Shown here: piece by piece, positions 8,406-17,137 of the stretch | Layout: each line of letters starts with the position of its first letter | Numbering within the stretch: position 1 is the stretch's first letter | Origin: Streptomyces sp. NBC_01275 | GTDB taxonomy: Bacteria > Actinomycetota > Actinomycetes > Streptomycetales > Streptomycetaceae | Assembly (NCBI RefSeq): GCF_026340655.1 | Contig: NZ_JAPEOZ010000001.1 | Span: forward strand, 7,936,001-8,000,000 | Reading direction: 5' to 3' | Length of the DNA stretch: 64,000 nucleotides | Translations under genes and position numbers: made by a program | Notes under the pieces: model-generated | What the model was told of the DNA's origin: nothing | Databases searched by the model: none | The model's input: only the letters and a program-made list of their open reading frames with translations

Positions 8406-9227
8406 ATGACGAGCAACCCTGCCGTGCGCCCGGAGATCATCGACTTCTACACCCGGTCCGACGAAGCCGCACGGCTGCAGACCACTGCCACAGGCACCCT
8501 GGAGTTCGCGCGCACCCGCGAATTACTGCGCCGCCACCTCCCGCCGGCGCCGGCCCGCGTGCTCGATGTCGGCGGTGGTCCCGGAACGCACGCCCGGTGG
8601 TTGGCCGACGACGGCTACATGGTGCACGTCGTGGACCCAGTCCCCAAGCACGTCGCCCAGGCAGCCGCCATCGACGGCGTGACGGCCCAGCTGGGCGACG
8701 CCCGCCGCCTCACCGCCGCGGACAGGACGTACGACGTCGTTCTGCTTCTCGGCCCGCTCTACCACCTCCACGACAAGACCGACCGGATCTCCGCGCTGAC
8801 GGAGGCGGCACGCGTGGCCCGGCCTGGCGGACTCATCGCCGCGGCGGCGATCTCCCGGTATTCGCCCCTCCTCGACTACATCGCGACCACCGGTATCACC
8901 GAGGCCGCGATCCAGGACGGGGTCCGTGACACCCTGGCCCAGGGGCGCTACGCCGGACAGCGCGGCTTCACCGTCGCCTACTTCCAGACCTCCGCCGAGC
9001 TGAGCGCGGAGGTCACGGAGGCCGGTCTTACCGATCCCCGCCTCTACGGAATCGAAGGACCCGGCTGGGTGGCGGTCAAGGCCATCGAGAAGTACACCAG
9101 CGCCAACCTCATGGGCACGGACATGTACGAAGCGGCCCTCTCCGCGGCGCGCATCGCGGACCCGCACGCTGCCCTCACCGATGCCTCCGCCCACATTCTC
9201 GCCATCACCGGGCCCTGCCCGGTCTAG
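8406..9227 (+). CDS. SAM-dependent class I methyltransferase
   Basis: 273 residues from ATG 8406. Motif I is VLDVGGGPGTHARWL, followed by VHVVDPVPKHV (acidic end of strand 2) and YDVVLLLGPLYHL (motif IV with the GPLYHL signature common in UbiE-like methyltransferases). It is probably cytosolic and acts on a small molecule; the substrate cannot be read. The RmlD-like gene starts 11 nt downstream, so the two are likely an operon. Confidence 0.85.
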   Translation: MTSNPAVRPEIIDFYTRSDEAARLQTTATGTLEFARTRELLRRHLPPAPARVLDVGGGPGTHARWLADDGYMVHVVDPVPKHVAQAAAIDGVTAQLGDARRLTAADRTYDVVLLLGPLYHLHDKTDRISALTEAARVARPGGLIAAAAISRYSPLLDYIATTGITEAAIQDGVRDTLAQGRYAGQRGFTVAYFQTSAELSAEVTEAGLTDPRLYGIEGPGWVAVKAIEKYTSANLMGTDMYEAALSAARIADPHAALTDASAHILAITGPCPV

Positions 9228-9238
9228 GGTGCCGCCTC

Positions 9239-10066
9239 ATGACGCTGCTGATCGTGGGTGGGTCCGGGTTCCTGGGCACCGAGCTGGTCCGGCAAGCATT
9301 ATCGGCGGGGCGCCCGACGGCCGCGACCTATACGACCAGGCCCGGCATTGCTCCGGGGGTTACTTGGCGCCGCCTCGACCTGCGGGATCCAGGGAGCGTG
9401 GAAGCGGTCGTGGCCGAGGTGAACCCTCGCGTCATCGTCAATGCATCGAGCGGCGGGGCGGACTGGGCAGTCACAGCCGAGGGACCCGTCCGCCTCGCGA
9501 TCGCCGCGGCGAAGGCCGGAAGCAGAATGATCCAGGTCTCCACCGACGCCGTCTTCTCCGGCAAGAGTCACGTTCCCTACGACGAACACTGCAGGCCCGA
9601 CCCCATCACCCCGTACGGAGCGGCGAAGGCCGCCGCGGAAACGGTGCTTCTGCTCCATCCGGACGCCGCCGTGGCCCGCACCTCGCTGATCATCGGCGAC
9701 GGACAGTCCGAGCACGAACGCACTGTCCACGAACTGGTCACCGGCACCCGCGAAGGCGTCCTCTTCACAGATGACTTCCGATGCCCGGTCCACGCGAGTG
9801 ATCTGGCCGCAGCGCTCCTCGAACTCGCGTCGGGCGACACGACCGGCGTCCACCACCTCGGCGGGAACCAGGCTCTCAGCCGGCACGAACTGGGCGTGCT
9901 CATCGCCCGACGCGACGGACTCGACGCATCGCGACTGGCCACCGGCTTGCGGGCCGACAGCACCCTTCCCGGGCCCCTCGAAATCCGCCTCGACAGCCGC
10001 TCGACGCAGCGCAAGCTGCGCACCACGCTGCGGGGCGCGCACCAGTTCCTCGTCCCCACAGCCTGA
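9239..10066 (+). CDS. NAD(P)-dependent sugar-nucleotide reductase, RmlD-like
   Basis: 275 residues. LLIVGGSGFLGTELV is the Rossmann dinucleotide-binding motif of extended short-chain dehydrogenases. VSTDAVFSG supplies the catalytic Thr/Ser region and TPYGAAKAAAE the YxxxK active site. The layout (STDxVF, then PYGxxK) is that of dTDP-4-dehydrorhamnose reductase (RmlD) relatives. No other deoxysugar genes are nearby, so a role in rhamnose synthesis is not supported; it may act with the neighbouring methyltransferase. Confidence 0.8.
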   Translation: MTLLIVGGSGFLGTELVRQALSAGRPTAATYTTRPGIAPGVTWRRLDLRDPGSVEAVVAEVNPRVIVNASSGGADWAVTAEGPVRLAIAAAKAGSRMIQVSTDAVFSGKSHVPYDEHCRPDPITPYGAAKAAAETVLLLHPDAAVARTSLIIGDGQSEHERTVHELVTGTREGVLFTDDFRCPVHASDLAAALLELASGDTTGVHHLGGNQALSRHELGVLIARRDGLDASRLATGLRADSTLPGPLEIRLDSRSTQRKLRTTLRGAHQFLVPTA

Positions 10067-10421
10067 AAGGCCGATGGCATGGCGTCGGCCCTCCTTCGCT
10101 TCGTGGTTCTGGGCACGCCGGATGCGGCACGACTCGGTTCGATAGCAGCGACTGGAGTTAGTCGCCGCAAGTCAGCGCGGGGCGGACGACTGGATTCGCT
10201 GTTGTGGGATCTCATTGCGCTCGGCATGCACCAATGCTGTGACCTGCCGATCTCTGCTCTGTCTCACACCGATGGCCATGCTTCTGTCTCAGGAGCGTGG
10301 CCATTTCCTAGGTCGGTTCTGACGCGGGAACTATGCCAGGCGTTCGGTGCGCCTTCTGGGAGCCGTGGGCGGGCGGTCATGGGTACGCTTCCGGACGGGT
10401 GGGCCGGGACTTGGGGGTGCT
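10067..10421. other. intergenic region holding a repeat copy
   Basis: No gene is seen. It contains the left copy of the 47-bp repeat (10156-10202) and immediately after it tgtgggatctca (10203-10214), which recurs in inverted orientation at 13709-13720. The rest may carry the kinase promoter. Confidence 0.5.
10156..10202 (+). repeat. 47-bp direct repeat, left copy
   Basis: This segment, beginning agttagtcgccgcaagtcag, matches 13850-13896 with one mismatch (a/g). The matched segments stop abruptly after cgctgt. The pair brackets about 3.6 kb holding a kinase gene, an alcohol dehydrogenase relic and a DUF2461 gene. Confidence 0.85.
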
Positions 10422-12248
10422 GTGCGGGCAGGCGAGCAGGTGGCGGGGAGATATGCCCTGGTGGAACAGATCGGCCGCGGAGGCATGGGGGAGGTGTGGA
10501 AGGCCCACGACCTGGAATCGCGTGCGTTCGTGGCCGTGAAGCTGTTGCTGGCCGAGGTGGGGGACGAGGAGGCTGTGGCCCGGTTCCGCCGCGAGGCCCG
10601 GATCGGTTCGCGGATACGGCACCCGGGAGTCGTCCCCGTGTACGACGCAGGTCAGGACGCGGGGCAGCCGTTCATCGTCATGGAACTCCTAGAGGGCTCG
10701 GACCTGAGTTCGCTGCTCGACCGGACGCCCGGGGGCCTGCCGCTGCACGAGGCCGTGCACTTGGCCTTGGAGATCTCCGAAATACTCGCCGCCGCGCACG
10801 AGGAAGGCGTCGTACACCGGGACCTCAAGCCCGCGAACCTCTTCCGCGAGACCGACGGACGCGTGAGGATCTGCGACTTCGGCATCGCCCGAACCGCCGA
10901 CTCGACCACCGGCCTAACGGTGACAGGACAGGCTTTCGGTACCCCGGCATACATGGCTCCCGAACAGTGGCGCGGCGCCCAGGTCGATGCCCGCTGCGAT
11001 CTGTACGCCTTCGGGTGCGTGCTCTACACGCTGCTCACCGGGTCCCCGCCCTTCAGCGGTCACCAGCACTTCCTGATGCGCCAGCACTTGGAGGTCACGG
11101 CACCTCCACTACGGAGCCGGCGCGCCGATGCCCCCTTCGAACTGGACAGGCTCGTAGCCGCGCTGCTGCAGAAGGACCCGGCACGGCGCCCGAATTCAGC
11201 GCGGGAGGTGTCGGCGGTGCTGTCGCGGATCCGGAACCTGCCCGGCGGGATCCTCCCCGTGGCCCAGGCGCTCGGCGGCCACCCGATCGAGGGCCCACTC
11301 GTGGCCGGGCTCCTGGCGCGGGTCAGGACCTCGACGGAAGTCTTCACTCTCGCCCAAGCGGCCTATCTGGCGACCCGGGTGAGTCCCGCGCTCGCTCTGG
11401 AGCTGGTGGAGGCCGCCGAGTCACGGATGTGGGAGCTGGAATCCGATCCGGCAGCCTTCATGGCCGCGCTCCGCGAGGTATCCCTGTGCTGGAACACTTT
11501 GGCGCCGCGAAGGGTGTCGAGCCTGGTGGCCGCAGCGACGGAACGGTTCGGTCACATCCAGTGGTTCGCGCGCAAGGTCTCCGAGTTGCCGAGGTTCGAC
11601 ATGAACCGCGAGATGGCAGCGGTCCGGAGTCGTCCGCCCGGGAAGGAGGCCGACCAGGCGTGGGCCAAGCTGATGATCTGTATCGGGGACACCAAGCTGG
11701 CCATGTCCTGGCTGGGCAGAATCTCGGATCCGGTCGCACGCGAGCAGGCCCTGATCCATATCGCCGAGAACGCGTCGGACAGGGACATGGACGAGGCCAT
11801 GAGGACGCTCTCCATGCTCTCCTTCCAGTGGGCCTTCATCCAGGGCCTGGCCGCCATTTCGTTCCGCCGGGGAACCCATTGGTCCGATCCGGCCGGGGCC
11901 GGACACTTCCTGGAATGGGCCCGCAAGGAAGAGGCCGCTTACCTCCCTGAGTCCGAGCCCGACCAGGAAGACGGCCGGACCCTCATGTCCAGCGCCATCG
12001 AGCGCGCCGACCGGTGGGTCCGCCTACATGAAAGAGCTGTCCACCGGCGGGCTCCGCTCGACGGAACGACTGCGCGTGCCCGGGGAGCAGCGATCCCCGA
12101 CCCGCCTGTCAGCCACCAGGTGCTGCTGGACTTGGCGTACGAATGTTTCGGAAAACCCCACCCGGGCCCGTTCGGCACCGAGCTGATTAACGCCGTGAGC
12201 ACACGTGCGCCCGTTCCGCTGGAGCTCTTGGACACCATCACCGCGTAA
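10422..12248 (+). CDS. soluble Ser/Thr protein kinase with large C-terminal helical domain
   Basis: 608 residues from GTG 10422. The frame opens earlier, but the upstream residues are not kinase-like. The kinase domain (about 1-280) shows the glycine loop GRGGMGEVWKA, Lys40 in VAVK, HRDLKPANL, the DFG motif in ICDFGIART, and APEQW. After it come about 320 residues that are helix-rich with Trp and Met. There is no transmembrane helix, PASTA repeat or other sensor domain, so this is a cytosolic kinase of the Hanks type. The C-terminal part is unrecognised; it may bind a partner or substrate. A 47-bp repeat lies 220 nt upstream. Confidence 0.88.
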   Translation: MRAGEQVAGRYALVEQIGRGGMGEVWKAHDLESRAFVAVKLLLAEVGDEEAVARFRREARIGSRIRHPGVVPVYDAGQDAGQPFIVMELLEGSDLSSLLDRTPGGLPLHEAVHLALEISEILAAAHEEGVVHRDLKPANLFRETDGRVRICDFGIARTADSTTGLTVTGQAFGTPAYMAPEQWRGAQVDARCDLYAFGCVLYTLLTGSPPFSGHQHFLMRQHLEVTAPPLRSRRADAPFELDRLVAALLQKDPARRPNSAREVSAVLSRIRNLPGGILPVAQALGGHPIEGPLVAGLLARVRTSTEVFTLAQAAYLATRVSPALALELVEAAESRMWELESDPAAFMAALREVSLCWNTLAPRRVSSLVAAATERFGHIQWFARKVSELPRFDMNREMAAVRSRPPGKEADQAWAKLMICIGDTKLAMSWLGRISDPVAREQALIHIAENASDRDMDEAMRTLSMLSFQWAFIQGLAAISFRRGTHWSDPAGAGHFLEWARKEEAAYLPESEPDQEDGRTLMSSAIERADRWVRLHERAVHRRAPLDGTTARARGAAIPDPPVSHQVLLDLAYECFGKPHPGPFGTELINAVSTRAPVPLELLDTITA

Positions 12249-12636
12249 CTTTCCGGAGCAGGTGCGGATGGCCTATCTCGTCGAAGAGCTCCTGCAAGGC
12301 TGTTGGAGGCTCTACCAGAGGTTCGAGGGTGTGTCGGCCCTTGCTTCGAGCACCAACACGTGAGCGATAGAGAGGGGTGTCGCAGATCCCACAGTTGTGT
12401 AGGTCTCGCGCTTCGCTGCATACGCCGAGGCTGTGATCTGCGACTTCTCGCGGTGTCTCACGCTGCTTCATCTGCGGTTGTCTCGGCTCGCGGTGCATCC
12501 CCGCCAGGTTTGCTGAGGCCGCTCCGGACGGGCAGATCGCTGACCTGCGGTGTCTCACGGCCCGCTATCACCCGGGACGGCTGTGCGGTCGGCTGTGTGG
12601 GGGTGCCGTACGGCGGGAAATGCGGAGGTCGTTCTG
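12249..12636. other. intergenic, no gene seen
   Basis: Open frames here have no protein-like sequence. gcagatcccacagttgtg near 12378 resembles part of the inverted sequence repeated at 13709-13720, so this may be remnant element DNA. Confidence 0.4.
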
Positions 12637-12820
12637 ATGTTCGACCGCAACATCACGCTGCGCGGGGGCATCGCCCCGGTCCGCGCCCGCATTCCCAAAC
12701 TCCTGGCGGATGCGCTCTCCGGGGCCCGTCTTCGACGGTGCCGTCCCCCTGGCCGAGATGCCGGACGGTTATCGGGCGATGGACGACCGGTCGGCGCTGA
12801 ACGTGCGCATCACCGCCAGA
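12637..12820 (+). pseudogene. zinc-type alcohol dehydrogenase C-terminal fragment
   Basis: MFDRNITLRGGIAPVRARIP is followed, after a frameshift near 12720, by GPVFDGAVPLAEMPDGYRAM and DDRSALNVRITA. This is the characteristic end of medium-chain zinc alcohol dehydrogenases (PVFD..VPL...PDGYRAMDDR). The catalytic and NAD-binding parts are missing upstream, so the gene is a relic. Its presence between the 47-bp repeats supports rearrangement of this stretch. Confidence 0.65.
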
Positions 12821-12879
12821 GTGCGGGGGCCGGCGGCACGGGTGTGGTTCCTCTCGTGCCGCGTGGTGCCCTCGTGATG

Positions 12880-13512
12880 TCAGGCGGCGCGCTTCACGTG
12901 GCGGACCAGCCACATCAGCAGGGCGTCCAGGTCGGCGGCGGCCGAGAGGACCCGGTCGACCGCCTCGGGGGTGTGCAGCCACTGCTCGCAGCCGAGGGGA
13001 CGGGCGGCGATCAGTGAACGGTGGCGCAGCAGGTTCGTACGGGAGTGGTCCGTCGGATAGCCGCGCGGGGGGCGTTTCATCACGTCCCCGGAGATGTCGT
13101 AGCCCTTCTTCCGCAAGTCCGCGACGATGGCGGACAGTTCGCGGCCGCTCCCCTCGGAGGCCACGGCTTTGCGGAACATGTCCACCTGGCCGGGATCGGG
13201 GTACCACCAGGCGCCCTGGATCCGCAGGCCGTCCAGAGAGAACCGGAGACCGATCTCGATCTTGCGGCCGAGCCGGATCACCGCGCACTGGTGCTGCCAC
13301 CACCAGGAGTTGGTGCGGTAGTGCCAGACGGAGAAGTCCTCGTACCGGGGGTCGGTGTCCGCGACCTCGTTGAGCAAGGCGATCATCGGCTGCCGGACCA
13401 GGCGTTCGCGGTCCGCGCGGTAGCGCTCGCGGGTCGCGTGGGTCGGCTCGCCCTGGAGCTGCCACAACACGTCCATGGACTGCTCCGGCCAGCCGGTGAA
13501 CTGTCCGCCCAT
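12880..13512 (-). CDS. DUF2461 family protein
   Basis: 210 residues from ATG 13512, reading MGGQFTGWPEQSMDVLWQLQ. It contains VRQPMIALLNEVADTDPRYE, then WWWQHQCAVIRLGRKIEIGL and RIQGAWWYPDPGQVDMFRKA, the pattern of the DUF2461 family (a single-domain alpha/beta protein of unknown function). It appears monocistronic, with about 500 nt of non-coding sequence upstream. Confidence 0.8.
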   Translation of the reverse strand: MGGQFTGWPEQSMDVLWQLQGEPTHATRERYRADRERLVRQPMIALLNEVADTDPRYEDFSVWHYRTNSWWWQHQCAVIRLGRKIEIGLRFSLDGLRIQGAWWYPDPGQVDMFRKAVASEGSGRELSAIVADLRKKGYDISGDVMKRPPRGYPTDHSRTNLLRHRSLIAARPLGCEQWLHTPEAVDRVLSAAADLDALLMWLVRHVKRAA

Positions 13513-14018
13513 GCGCGCAGGTTAGCTCACCCGTGATCCGCGCGCCGAGAGTGAGACGGGTAGGGAGGCGTAATCTCAGACAAGGTGGGAGGTGCTGCGG
13601 TGGGGCTCACCGGCGAGTTCGATGTGCCGTTCGCGATGGGCGAGTTCGTCGAGAAGCACGGAGAGTGCAGCCGATATGAAGCGGGCGGTGAGATTGTGCA
13701 GCCGAACTTGAGATCCCACAGCTGTCTAAGGACAGCAGTTGTCCGCCGACATCGAACCCAGTCCGTGGAGTTCCTTGCCATCCAACGTAGTCGTCGCAGG
13801 TCATAGCGGTGGTGAGCGGGGACGGCCTCACCGACGCCCTTGTCAATCAAGTTAGTCGCCGCAGGTCAGCGCGGGGCGGACGACTGGATTCGCTGTCCAA
13901 GGACAGCAGTTCGCCGGGGGCAGACAGGAAAGATCGCGGAAAGACTGGCCAACGTGCGTGAGGGCATGTCAACCTAGACGACCTTGCAAGAAACCCCAGG
14001 TCAGAGAGGTGATTGCCC
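13513..14018. other. intergenic region with repeat copy and small hairpins
   Basis: No convincing gene. It contains the right 47-bp repeat copy, the palindrome ctgtccaaggacag (13893-13906) and a close relative ctgtctaaggacag (13722-13735), and tgagatcccaca at 13709-13720. A 73-codon frame from 13585 starts plausibly (EFDVPFAMGEFVEKHGECSR) but then dissolves into basic residues. Confidence 0.5.
13850..13896 (+). repeat. 47-bp direct repeat, right copy
   Basis: Matches 10156-10202 with one mismatch. It is followed directly by ccaaggacag, forming a small palindrome with the end of the repeat. Confidence 0.85.
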
Positions 14019-14390
14019 GTGACCGTAGCGCCCGTGGGCTCCGGTTTCGCTACCACCGTTGAAGCCCTGCGGCTGCGTGAGTGGCAGCTCGGACCCGGCC
14101 AGCCCACGCTGGTGATGGACCAGTTCTCCGCAGAGGACTTCCACCTGATTGTGGACGACCGTGCGGACGTGCACGTCAGCTCGAAGGACGGCCGGTTCTA
14201 CCTCGGTTGGTTCCCGCTCGGCCGTCCCGGTACGGACGGTGAGGGATGGAAGATCGCTGTGTCCGGCACGGCCAAGGTGCGTGGTTACCACCTGTCGTTC
14301 GACATCGAGACGCCGGCCGACATCGTCGCCGCCGCCGTGGCGCGTGTGCTGGAGACCTCACGTCGTGTACGACAGCGCGCCCACGAGTAG
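14019..14390 (+). CDS. DUF317-like short protein
   Basis: 123 residues from GTG 14019, with GAGAGGTGA about 8 nt upstream. It contains FHLIVDDRADVHVSSKDGRF, YLGWFPLGRPG and GWKIAVSGTAKVRGYHLSFD, resembling a single DUF317 half-repeat. It is the first of three closely spaced plus-strand genes, the third of which has two DUF317 repeats. Function unknown. Confidence 0.7.
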   Translation: MTVAPVGSGFATTVEALRLREWQLGPGQPTLVMDQFSAEDFHLIVDDRADVHVSSKDGRFYLGWFPLGRPGTDGEGWKIAVSGTAKVRGYHLSFDIETPADIVAAAVARVLETSRRVRQRAHE

Positions 14391-14471
14391 TTCTCGCCCG
14401 GGCGGCCGGTCAGATGTCGGGCCCCGCCCTTTTCACCGCTCACTGTTTCCGCTCACCCCAGGAGGCTGTTC

Positions 14472-14762
14472 GTGACGACCCCGGAGATGACCGTCGGTGA
14501 TCTCATCGACCTGCTGTCAGCCTGCGACCGGGATGCTCCGGTCCGCCAGGCCATGAACCCCTTCTTTCCGATGGCGCACCGCCTGGCGCAGGTCGTGCAG
14601 TCCGTGGATGAGACCGGCCGGACCGTCGTCTACCTCGCCGAGGGGCGGGACGAGGACGCACAGCTCGGACATCTGCCGCCCGAGGTCGCCATCGCCCTGA
14701 CCTGGCAGGGCCCCGTCCAGGCACCCCCGCGCCGCCCCCGCCGCCGTGCCGGCGGCAACTAG
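14472..14762 (+). CDS. small hypothetical protein between DUF317 genes
   Basis: 96 residues from GTG 14472, with CCAGGAGG upstream. TVGDLIDLLSACDRDAPVRQ and PFFPMAHRLAQVVQS match the short proteins that often accompany DUF317 genes in Streptomyces; no function is known. The C-terminal tail is basic (PPRRPRRRAGGN). Confidence 0.7.
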   Translation: MTTPEMTVGDLIDLLSACDRDAPVRQAMNPFFPMAHRLAQVVQSVDETGRTVVYLAEGRDEDAQLGHLPPEVAIALTWQGPVQAPPRRPRRRAGGN

Positions 14763-14777
14763 ACCCGCACCGACCCC

Positions 14778-15596
14778 TTGGAGGCGCCCCTGTACCCCGA
14801 CTTCCCGCCCGACCCGTCCATTCCGCCCGGCGGCCAGCCCGCGTTCTGGGTCGGCCCCCGGCATCTGGCCGGTGACGACGGATGCCTCTACGACGGCGTT
14901 GCCGACACGCTCTCCGGTCTGGGCTGGACGAGCCTGACGATTGTCCGCGGACGTCATGAGCCGGACGAGGAACCCCAGGACCGCCAGGTCCTGCGCAGCA
15001 CCGTTCTGCACATCAGCTCCGACACCCTCCGATGGGCGCAGTGGAGCCTGGCGGACGAGCCGTTCCACCTGGGAGACCTGCCGATCGCCTGGCAGATCTC
15101 CGCCCGCGCGGACACCAGCAGCCCGCTCGCGTCGTGGTCGTGCTACTTCACCACCGACGTCCCAGGCGAGGCTGTGGCCGACTTCCTCGTCGCGCTCGAC
15201 GCCCGAGACCAGCCCGCCGTGCCGTTCGCCGGACCCGAACTGGTCCTCGACGCCGTAGCCGCACACGGCTGGCTCCGCGACATCGACCAGCCCGACGCGG
15301 CAGCGACGGACCCGACGTTCACCTCGCACATCAGCCTCGGCGAGGTACCGCCCCTCATCCAGGACGCCGACCCGCGCGCCCTGACGACCGAGGCCGACGA
15401 GCCAGGACCAGTCGGATGGCAGGCATGGGCCGAGCCCGCGCTCGGCGCCCCCTGCCTGTGGGCGGCCTCCTTCGGAGCCAGCGCCCCGCACGACCTCGTG
15501 GCAGCTTTCGCCACTTCCCTCAGCTCGACCGCACCGGTCCTGCGCCAGGTGCTGCCCGAGGCCACCCGGGAGCGACTGCTGCGGGCGCCGGCCTAG
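14778..15596 (+). CDS. DUF317 family protein
   Basis: About 272 residues from TTG 14778. The Shine-Dalgarno GGAGG at 14780-14784 might instead serve a CTG at 14790. Two repeats are seen: FWVGPRHLAGDDGCLYDGVA with ISSDTLRWAQWSLADEPF, and a C-terminal repeat with GWQAWAEPALGAPCLWAASF and APHDLVAAFATSLSS. It is paralogous to the gene at 585-1457. A GC-rich hairpin lies about 30 nt after the stop. Confidence 0.75.
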   Translation: MEAPLYPDFPPDPSIPPGGQPAFWVGPRHLAGDDGCLYDGVADTLSGLGWTSLTIVRGRHEPDEEPQDRQVLRSTVLHISSDTLRWAQWSLADEPFHLGDLPIAWQISARADTSSPLASWSCYFTTDVPGEAVADFLVALDARDQPAVPFAGPELVLDAVAAHGWLRDIDQPDAAATDPTFTSHISLGEVPPLIQDADPRALTTEADEPGPVGWQAWAEPALGAPCLWAASFGASAPHDLVAAFATSLSSTAPVLRQVLPEATRERLLRAPA

Positions 15597-15629
15597 CCAT
15601 CGACGGCGCACCTAACCAGACGGAAGAAA

Positions 15630-15653
15630 CCCGGTCCCCGAACAGGGGCCGGG
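15630..15653 (+). terminator. GC-rich hairpin after DUF317 operon
   Basis: cccggtccccg and caggggccggg pair with one bulge around an AA loop. There is no T-run, as is usual for actinobacterial terminators. Confidence 0.45.
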
Positions 15654-15870
15654 CTTCTGGTATTTCCCTCCGGGGCTCGGGCGAGCCATCGAGTCGGAGG
15701 ACGGCGACCGGGGCGACGAGTACAGGGTGTCGGGCCTGCCCGGTGATCGTCTCCGGCCCCAAGGCGGGGAAGTGCGGTGAAGCGGGGGTCTGCTCGGTGT
15801 ATTGAAGCGGATCGGGTGATGTCGGTTGATTGCCTGACAGGTAGCGGCTGGGTCCGATAGATGTGTGCAC

Positions 15871-16275
15871 ATGGACGACTCCACGCCTGGTGAACGCACT
15901 CCCGCAGATGGCGAGCCCGCGCCCTCTGACGAGAAGTCGAAGAGCTGGTACGCGAAGCACAAGCCGAAGATCCGCGTCATCGGCGGTGTGACTCTGAGCG
16001 TAAGTCTGGCCGTGGTCGCTTACCTCGCAAGGCAGGGCTCCACAAGGCATGAGGTCGAGGACATCGCGGATTATGAACCGGCCTCCGACGATGAAGCTAC
16101 GGAGCAGCCTCGCCAGTCCTCGCCTGCCCCTGACCGCGACCCCTTCCTCAGAAGGCTCCCTCCCGGTCAGCACGCCAGCGAAGAGGCCAAGGCGAGGTAT
16201 AGGGAGTTGACGGGGAACGAGCTTCCTGACGGTTACACCGTGGTTCGCCGCTGGATGTACGGAACCGCAGCCTGA
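15871..16275 (+). CDS. single-pass membrane protein, hypothetical
   Basis: 134 residues from ATG 15871 (a GTG two codons earlier is also possible). An acidic, lysine-rich N-terminus is followed by one transmembrane helix (VIGGVTLSVSLAVVAYLA, about residues 36-53). An acidic linker then leads to a short conserved-looking tail, SEEAKARYRELTGNELPDGY. Orientation suggests a cytoplasmic N-terminus with the tail outside. No family recognised. It converges on the lipoprotein gene, with a strong terminator between them. Confidence 0.6.
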   Translation: MDDSTPGERTPADGEPAPSDEKSKSWYAKHKPKIRVIGGVTLSVSLAVVAYLARQGSTRHEVEDIADYEPASDDEATEQPRQSSPAPDRDPFLRRLPPGQHASEEAKARYRELTGNELPDGYTVVRRWMYGTAA

Positions 16276-16314
16276 CCACCGCACTGGTGTCCGTCAAAGC
16301 GGAACAAGCACAGC

Positions 16315-16351
16315 ACTGCTGCCCCCGACCGTCCTGGTCGGGGGCAGCAGT
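16315..16351. terminator. bidirectional terminator
   Basis: A 16-bp perfect stem (arms ending gcccccgacc / ggtcgggggc) with the 5-nt loop gtcct, between the convergent genes ending at 16275 and 16365. Confidence 0.8.
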
Positions 16352-16364
16352 ATGTCGAGGCCGG

Positions 16365-17057
16365 TCAGCTGGCTGCCGTGGCCTTGGTGAGGGCCTTGTC
16401 GAGGTGGCGGTCGACGAGGGCCGGGGAGCCGGAGACGATCAGCAGCAGGCTGCCGTCGCGGATCGCGGTCTGCTTGACCACGGTGCTCCGTCCTCCGGCG
16501 GAGAACGTCAGGAGCTGGCTCCACTGCTCGTCACCGAGGCCGTGGGGCGCGGGCAGCTTCTGCGAAGCGATGTCGATCGGGGTGCCGCCCGCGACGACCT
16601 GGTAGGTAGGGCATCCGGTCATGGCGTCGAAGATCCGGCCGATGCCGTCGGACAGCTTGGTCGCGCCGTCGCTGTACAACTCCTCCGAGAACTCTGAGGA
16701 GCTGCCGCCGTAGGTGAAGGCCGTCTTCGCTTTGCGGGGGAAGGTGAGCGTGGCGCCGGTGGCCGCGTCGCCGCCCAGTTCGCTCAGGGCTGGGCAGCCG
16801 ATGACGGTGACGTCGTCGTGGTGGGCGGGGCGCTCCGGATTGCGCAGGTAGCCGCTGCCGAGGTCGCGCTGGTCGAGCAGGCGCGTCTCCAGCGCGGCCG
16901 ACGTCAGCGGAGCAGCCTGGGTTGTGTCGGCCGGCGACCCGGTCCGAGCGGTGGCGGCGGTGGCGTGCTTGGCGCCGGTGGTGTCGGTGGAGCAGGCGGC
17001 CACGGTGAGGAGGGCGGCGGTGATGCCGAGGACGGTGGTGGCGACGCGAACGCGCAT
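16365..17057 (-). CDS. secreted lipoprotein, hypothetical
   Basis: 230 residues from ATG 17057. The N-terminus is a classic lipoprotein signal: a basic start, a hydrophobic helix and the lipobox LTVAAC, with lipidation expected at the Cys near residue 22. The mature part has a Thr/Ala-rich linker, then a domain with LLDQRDLGSGYLRNPERP, two likely disulfide cysteines (VIGCPAL, MTGCPTY) and GDEQWSQLLTFSAGGRSTVV. This resembles the sensor-domain-like lipoproteins common in Streptomyces; the ligand is unknown. Confidence 0.75.
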   Translation of the reverse strand: MRVRVATTVLGITAALLTVAACSTDTTGAKHATAATARTGSPADTTQAAPLTSAALETRLLDQRDLGSGYLRNPERPAHHDDVTVIGCPALSELGGDAATGATLTFPRKAKTAFTYGGSSSEFSEELYSDGATKLSDGIGRIFDAMTGCPTYQVVAGGTPIDIASQKLPAPHGLGDEQWSQLLTFSAGGRSTVVKQTAIRDGSLLLIVSGSPALVDRHLDKALTKATAAS

Positions 17058-17137
17058 GACGGAACTGACCCCTTGGTGCTGGACGACGGGTGGTCAGTGC
17101 GGGCCCGCGGGCCCGGTGGGGTCGTAGGGAGTGGAGG

